The translations under genes were made by a program, and so were the position numbers. A DNA stretch of 14,959 nucleotides from Planctomycetaceae bacterium (lineage in GTDB: Bacteria; Planctomycetota; Planctomycetia; Planctomycetales; Planctomycetaceae), in assembly GCA_003503535.1 (NCBI GenBank), contig DOCI01000248.1, positions 447 to 15,405 on the forward strand, given 5' to 3'. Under the pieces are notes generated by a model. The model was given only the letters and a program-made list of their open reading frames with translations. It ran no database searches and was not told where the DNA came from. This document shows, in pieces, positions 13,435 to 14,959 of the stretch (position 1 is its first letter; each line of letters opens with the position of its first letter).

Positions 13435-14959
13435 TCAAGTGCTTTCGGGCAGAGACCGCACAACCACGCGTCGTCCGCGAACTTCGATAATTTCCACTGG
13501 AGAGTTCGCGGCGATGTACGGGCCTTGCGTGACCACATCGACCAGTTCATTTTCAAAGCGGGCTTTGCCGGAAGGCCGGAGTATCGTTGATGCGACTCCC
13601 TGTTTTCCGACGAATAATCCCGATTTCCCATCCGCGAGATCCGGGCGTAACTGGAGAGTGTCAGTATCTCCAGCATGTTTTCGAATTGGTGGAACTAATA
13701 CGATGTGCCTCAATAGTGGGATTTGAGGCAAATATTTATTGATAAACATCGACGAGACAATCACCGCCGCGAGCGGAACGAGAAGTATCGTGACCGCCTC
13801 CACAAACTTCTGAGAGTTCACTTCCGGCTCGATATTATTGAAGGTTTCGCTGGCCAGAATCAGCGAAAGGACCATCAGCAAGCCTCCCGAAACGCCAAAG
13901 ACACCAAAGCCGGGAATGACGAAAATTTCCATCAGAATACAGGCGATACCCATCATGAATAAAACAATTTCCAGCCCGGTAGCCGTCCCTCCGAGATAAC
14001 GACTCCAGAAGAAAATCCCAAAACAGAGAGCCGAGCAAATTCCAAAGAACCCCACCATAAAATGCAGTTCGATATAAATGCAGATGATCGCCACAAACAG
14101 GAGAAAACCTGTAATAAATGGATCGTTCAGCAGGTAAATCAGGGAGTCAACCCAGGTGCGGCCGACAGCATCGAGTTCGACATCGGCGGGGATGTTGAGG
14201 CGATCTTTGAGGTCATCGAGATCGTTGACAACACCAGCCGCGATTTTCAATTCGACTGCTCGATCATCCTGCAAAGTCAGCAGCAGTCCCTTAGCTGATT
14301 CGGGAACGATCGGGCCTTTGATCCATTCACCATTCGATTTTTCAATATCGGCTTCGGTGAGATACCAGACACGACCTGTCTCTCGATGAGTCACCTGAAA
14401 AACTTCGAGGTCTTTGAACGACATCGCTTCCAGAATAGCCGGGGGGCGTTTTTTGCGTTCGGCCAGTGAAATCAATGTCTGTCGTAAAGGACTGAGTAAT
14501 TTTTCCGGGACTCGTTCAAAGGCTCCGTCGAACTCCTGACGAATCACACCCGCATCACCGATTTGGCCATCGGGTCCCATGTAGATTTCATCACAACCCA
14601 ATGCGGTGATGGCTGCAGAACTGATCGCGTGATCGGGAACGTAAGCAACAGTGCGAACATTTTTCTCTTCGAGATCAGCAATCATGTTGGCGAGGTTTGT
14701 GCCGGACATCAGATATCCACCGGGGGATTCAATCCGGAAGATAATAATCTCTGCATTTTCGGCCAAAGCTCGATCGATTTGTCTTTGAATAAAGGCTTCG
14801 AGGACGGGATCGATGATGTCGGTCACATCGATCAACTTAACGACCGAGGATTCCCCCTGCCCATGCTTTTCTCGAAGGCTTTGCGGATCGATGCCGTACA
14901 GGTTGGCCAGTTCCGGTTGAGAATCGATTGTGTGGGAAACGAGAATTCCAAGCTCTCGG
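13435..14959 (-). CDS. NfeD-family membrane serine protease (N-terminus outside window)
   Basis: The frame stays open from TGA at 13435-13437 to the right edge. In-frame residues before the TTG at 14835 read as protein (ELGILVSHTIDS, ELANLYGIDPQSLREKHG), so the gene is partial and the TTG is not the start. It is a long NfeD (NfeD1b type). A ClpP-like domain has IESPGG and HAISSAAITALGCDEIYM, with the likely nucleophile Ser at 14617-14619. It is followed by about five TM segments (roughly 14124-13738) including VIPGFGVFGVSGG, then a C-terminal OB-fold (GLFVGKQGVASTILRPSGKA, about 13620-13450). NfeD1b proteins cut hydrophobic substrates such as stomatins, with a Ser-Lys dyad. A Lys 39 residues after the Ser (EKLL) is a candidate. 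No stomatin gene is within the window. It converges on hemQ. Confidence 0.9.
   Translation of the reverse strand, partial: RELGILVSHTIDSQPELANLYGIDPQSLREKHGQGESSVVKLIDVTDIIDPVLEAFIQRQIDRALAENAEIIIFRIESPGGYLMSGTNLANMIADLEEKNVRTVAYVPDHAISSAAITALGCDEIYMGPDGQIGDAGVIRQEFDGAFERVPEKLLSPLRQTLISLAERKKRPPAILEAMSFKDLEVFQVTHRETGRVWYLTEADIEKSNGEWIKGPIVPESAKGLLLTLQDDRAVELKIAAGVVNDLDDLKDRLNIPADVELDAVGRTWVDSLIYLLNDPFITGFLLFVAIICIYIELHFMVGFFGICSALCFGIFFWSRYLGGTATGLEIVLFMMGIACILMEIFVIPGFGVFGVSGGLLMVLSLILASETFNNIEPEVNSQKFVEAVTILLVPLAAVIVSSMFINKYLPQIPLLRHIVLVPPIRKHAGDTDTLQLRPDLADGKSGLFVGKQGVASTILRPSGKARFENELVDVVTQGPYIAANSPVEIIEVRGRRVVVRSLPEST

Noticed and set aside
13435..14959. Stomatin-NfeD operon
   Set aside because: No stomatin/SPFH gene lies next to it within the window. 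The downstream neighbour is convergent hemQ.

Overview
The window looks like chromosomal DNA of a planctomycete (Planctomycetota, perhaps Gimesia- or Rubinisphaera-like). This is an inference from content: two secreted or lipidated sulfatases, a large Ser/Thr kinase with a C-terminal cyclase-like region, an FHA-EAL protein, a coproheme decarboxylase, a long NfeD protease, moderate GC and hairpin-type intergenic repeats. No phage structural genes, transposase, integrase or CRISPR array is visible.

Layout. Bases 1-978 hold two minus-strand genes: the start of a VOC/glyoxalase-family protein cut by the left edge, and an NAD(P)H-dependent FMN reductase. Bases 1170-3371 hold five plus-strand genes: a one-TM coiled-coil protein, a holin-sized membrane protein, a two-TM protein, a small lipoprotein, and a papain-like cysteine peptidase without a signal peptide. 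Two of the junctions overlap. A hairpin repeat lies between the first and second genes. An iduronate-2-sulfatase-like enzyme follows at 3492-4952. Bases 5041-9176 hold a minus-strand signalling pair. A kinase with SRPBCC-like, zinc-ribbon and degenerate class III cyclase regions lies upstream of an FHA-EAL protein, predicted to be a phosphothreonine-reading c-di-GMP phosphodiesterase. A planctomycete outer-membrane-type protein (9505-10437), a tRNA-Leu(CAA) with a strong intrinsic terminator, a second sulfatase with a lipobox, hemQ/chdC, and a convergent NfeD-family membrane protease running off the right edge complete the window.

How the genes may work together. The kinase and the FHA-EAL protein are the clearest functional unit: Thr phosphorylation and FHA binding could control c-di-GMP breakdown. 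The 1170-3371 cassette is the most unusual part. Its membrane anchor with coiled coil, holin-like protein, lipoprotein and signal-less hydrolase resemble the parts list of a phage lysis cassette (inner spanin, holin, outer spanin, endolysin), but with a papain-fold peptidase. That reading is a hypothesis. The other genes are single-function housekeeping or sulfated-polysaccharide catabolism genes.

Several starts were adjusted from the longest reading frames: the kinase (ATG at 9176 rather than TTG at 9227), the outer-membrane-type protein (ATG at 10437), the lipoprotein (ATG at 2166), and the NfeD gene, whose frame stays open to the right edge.
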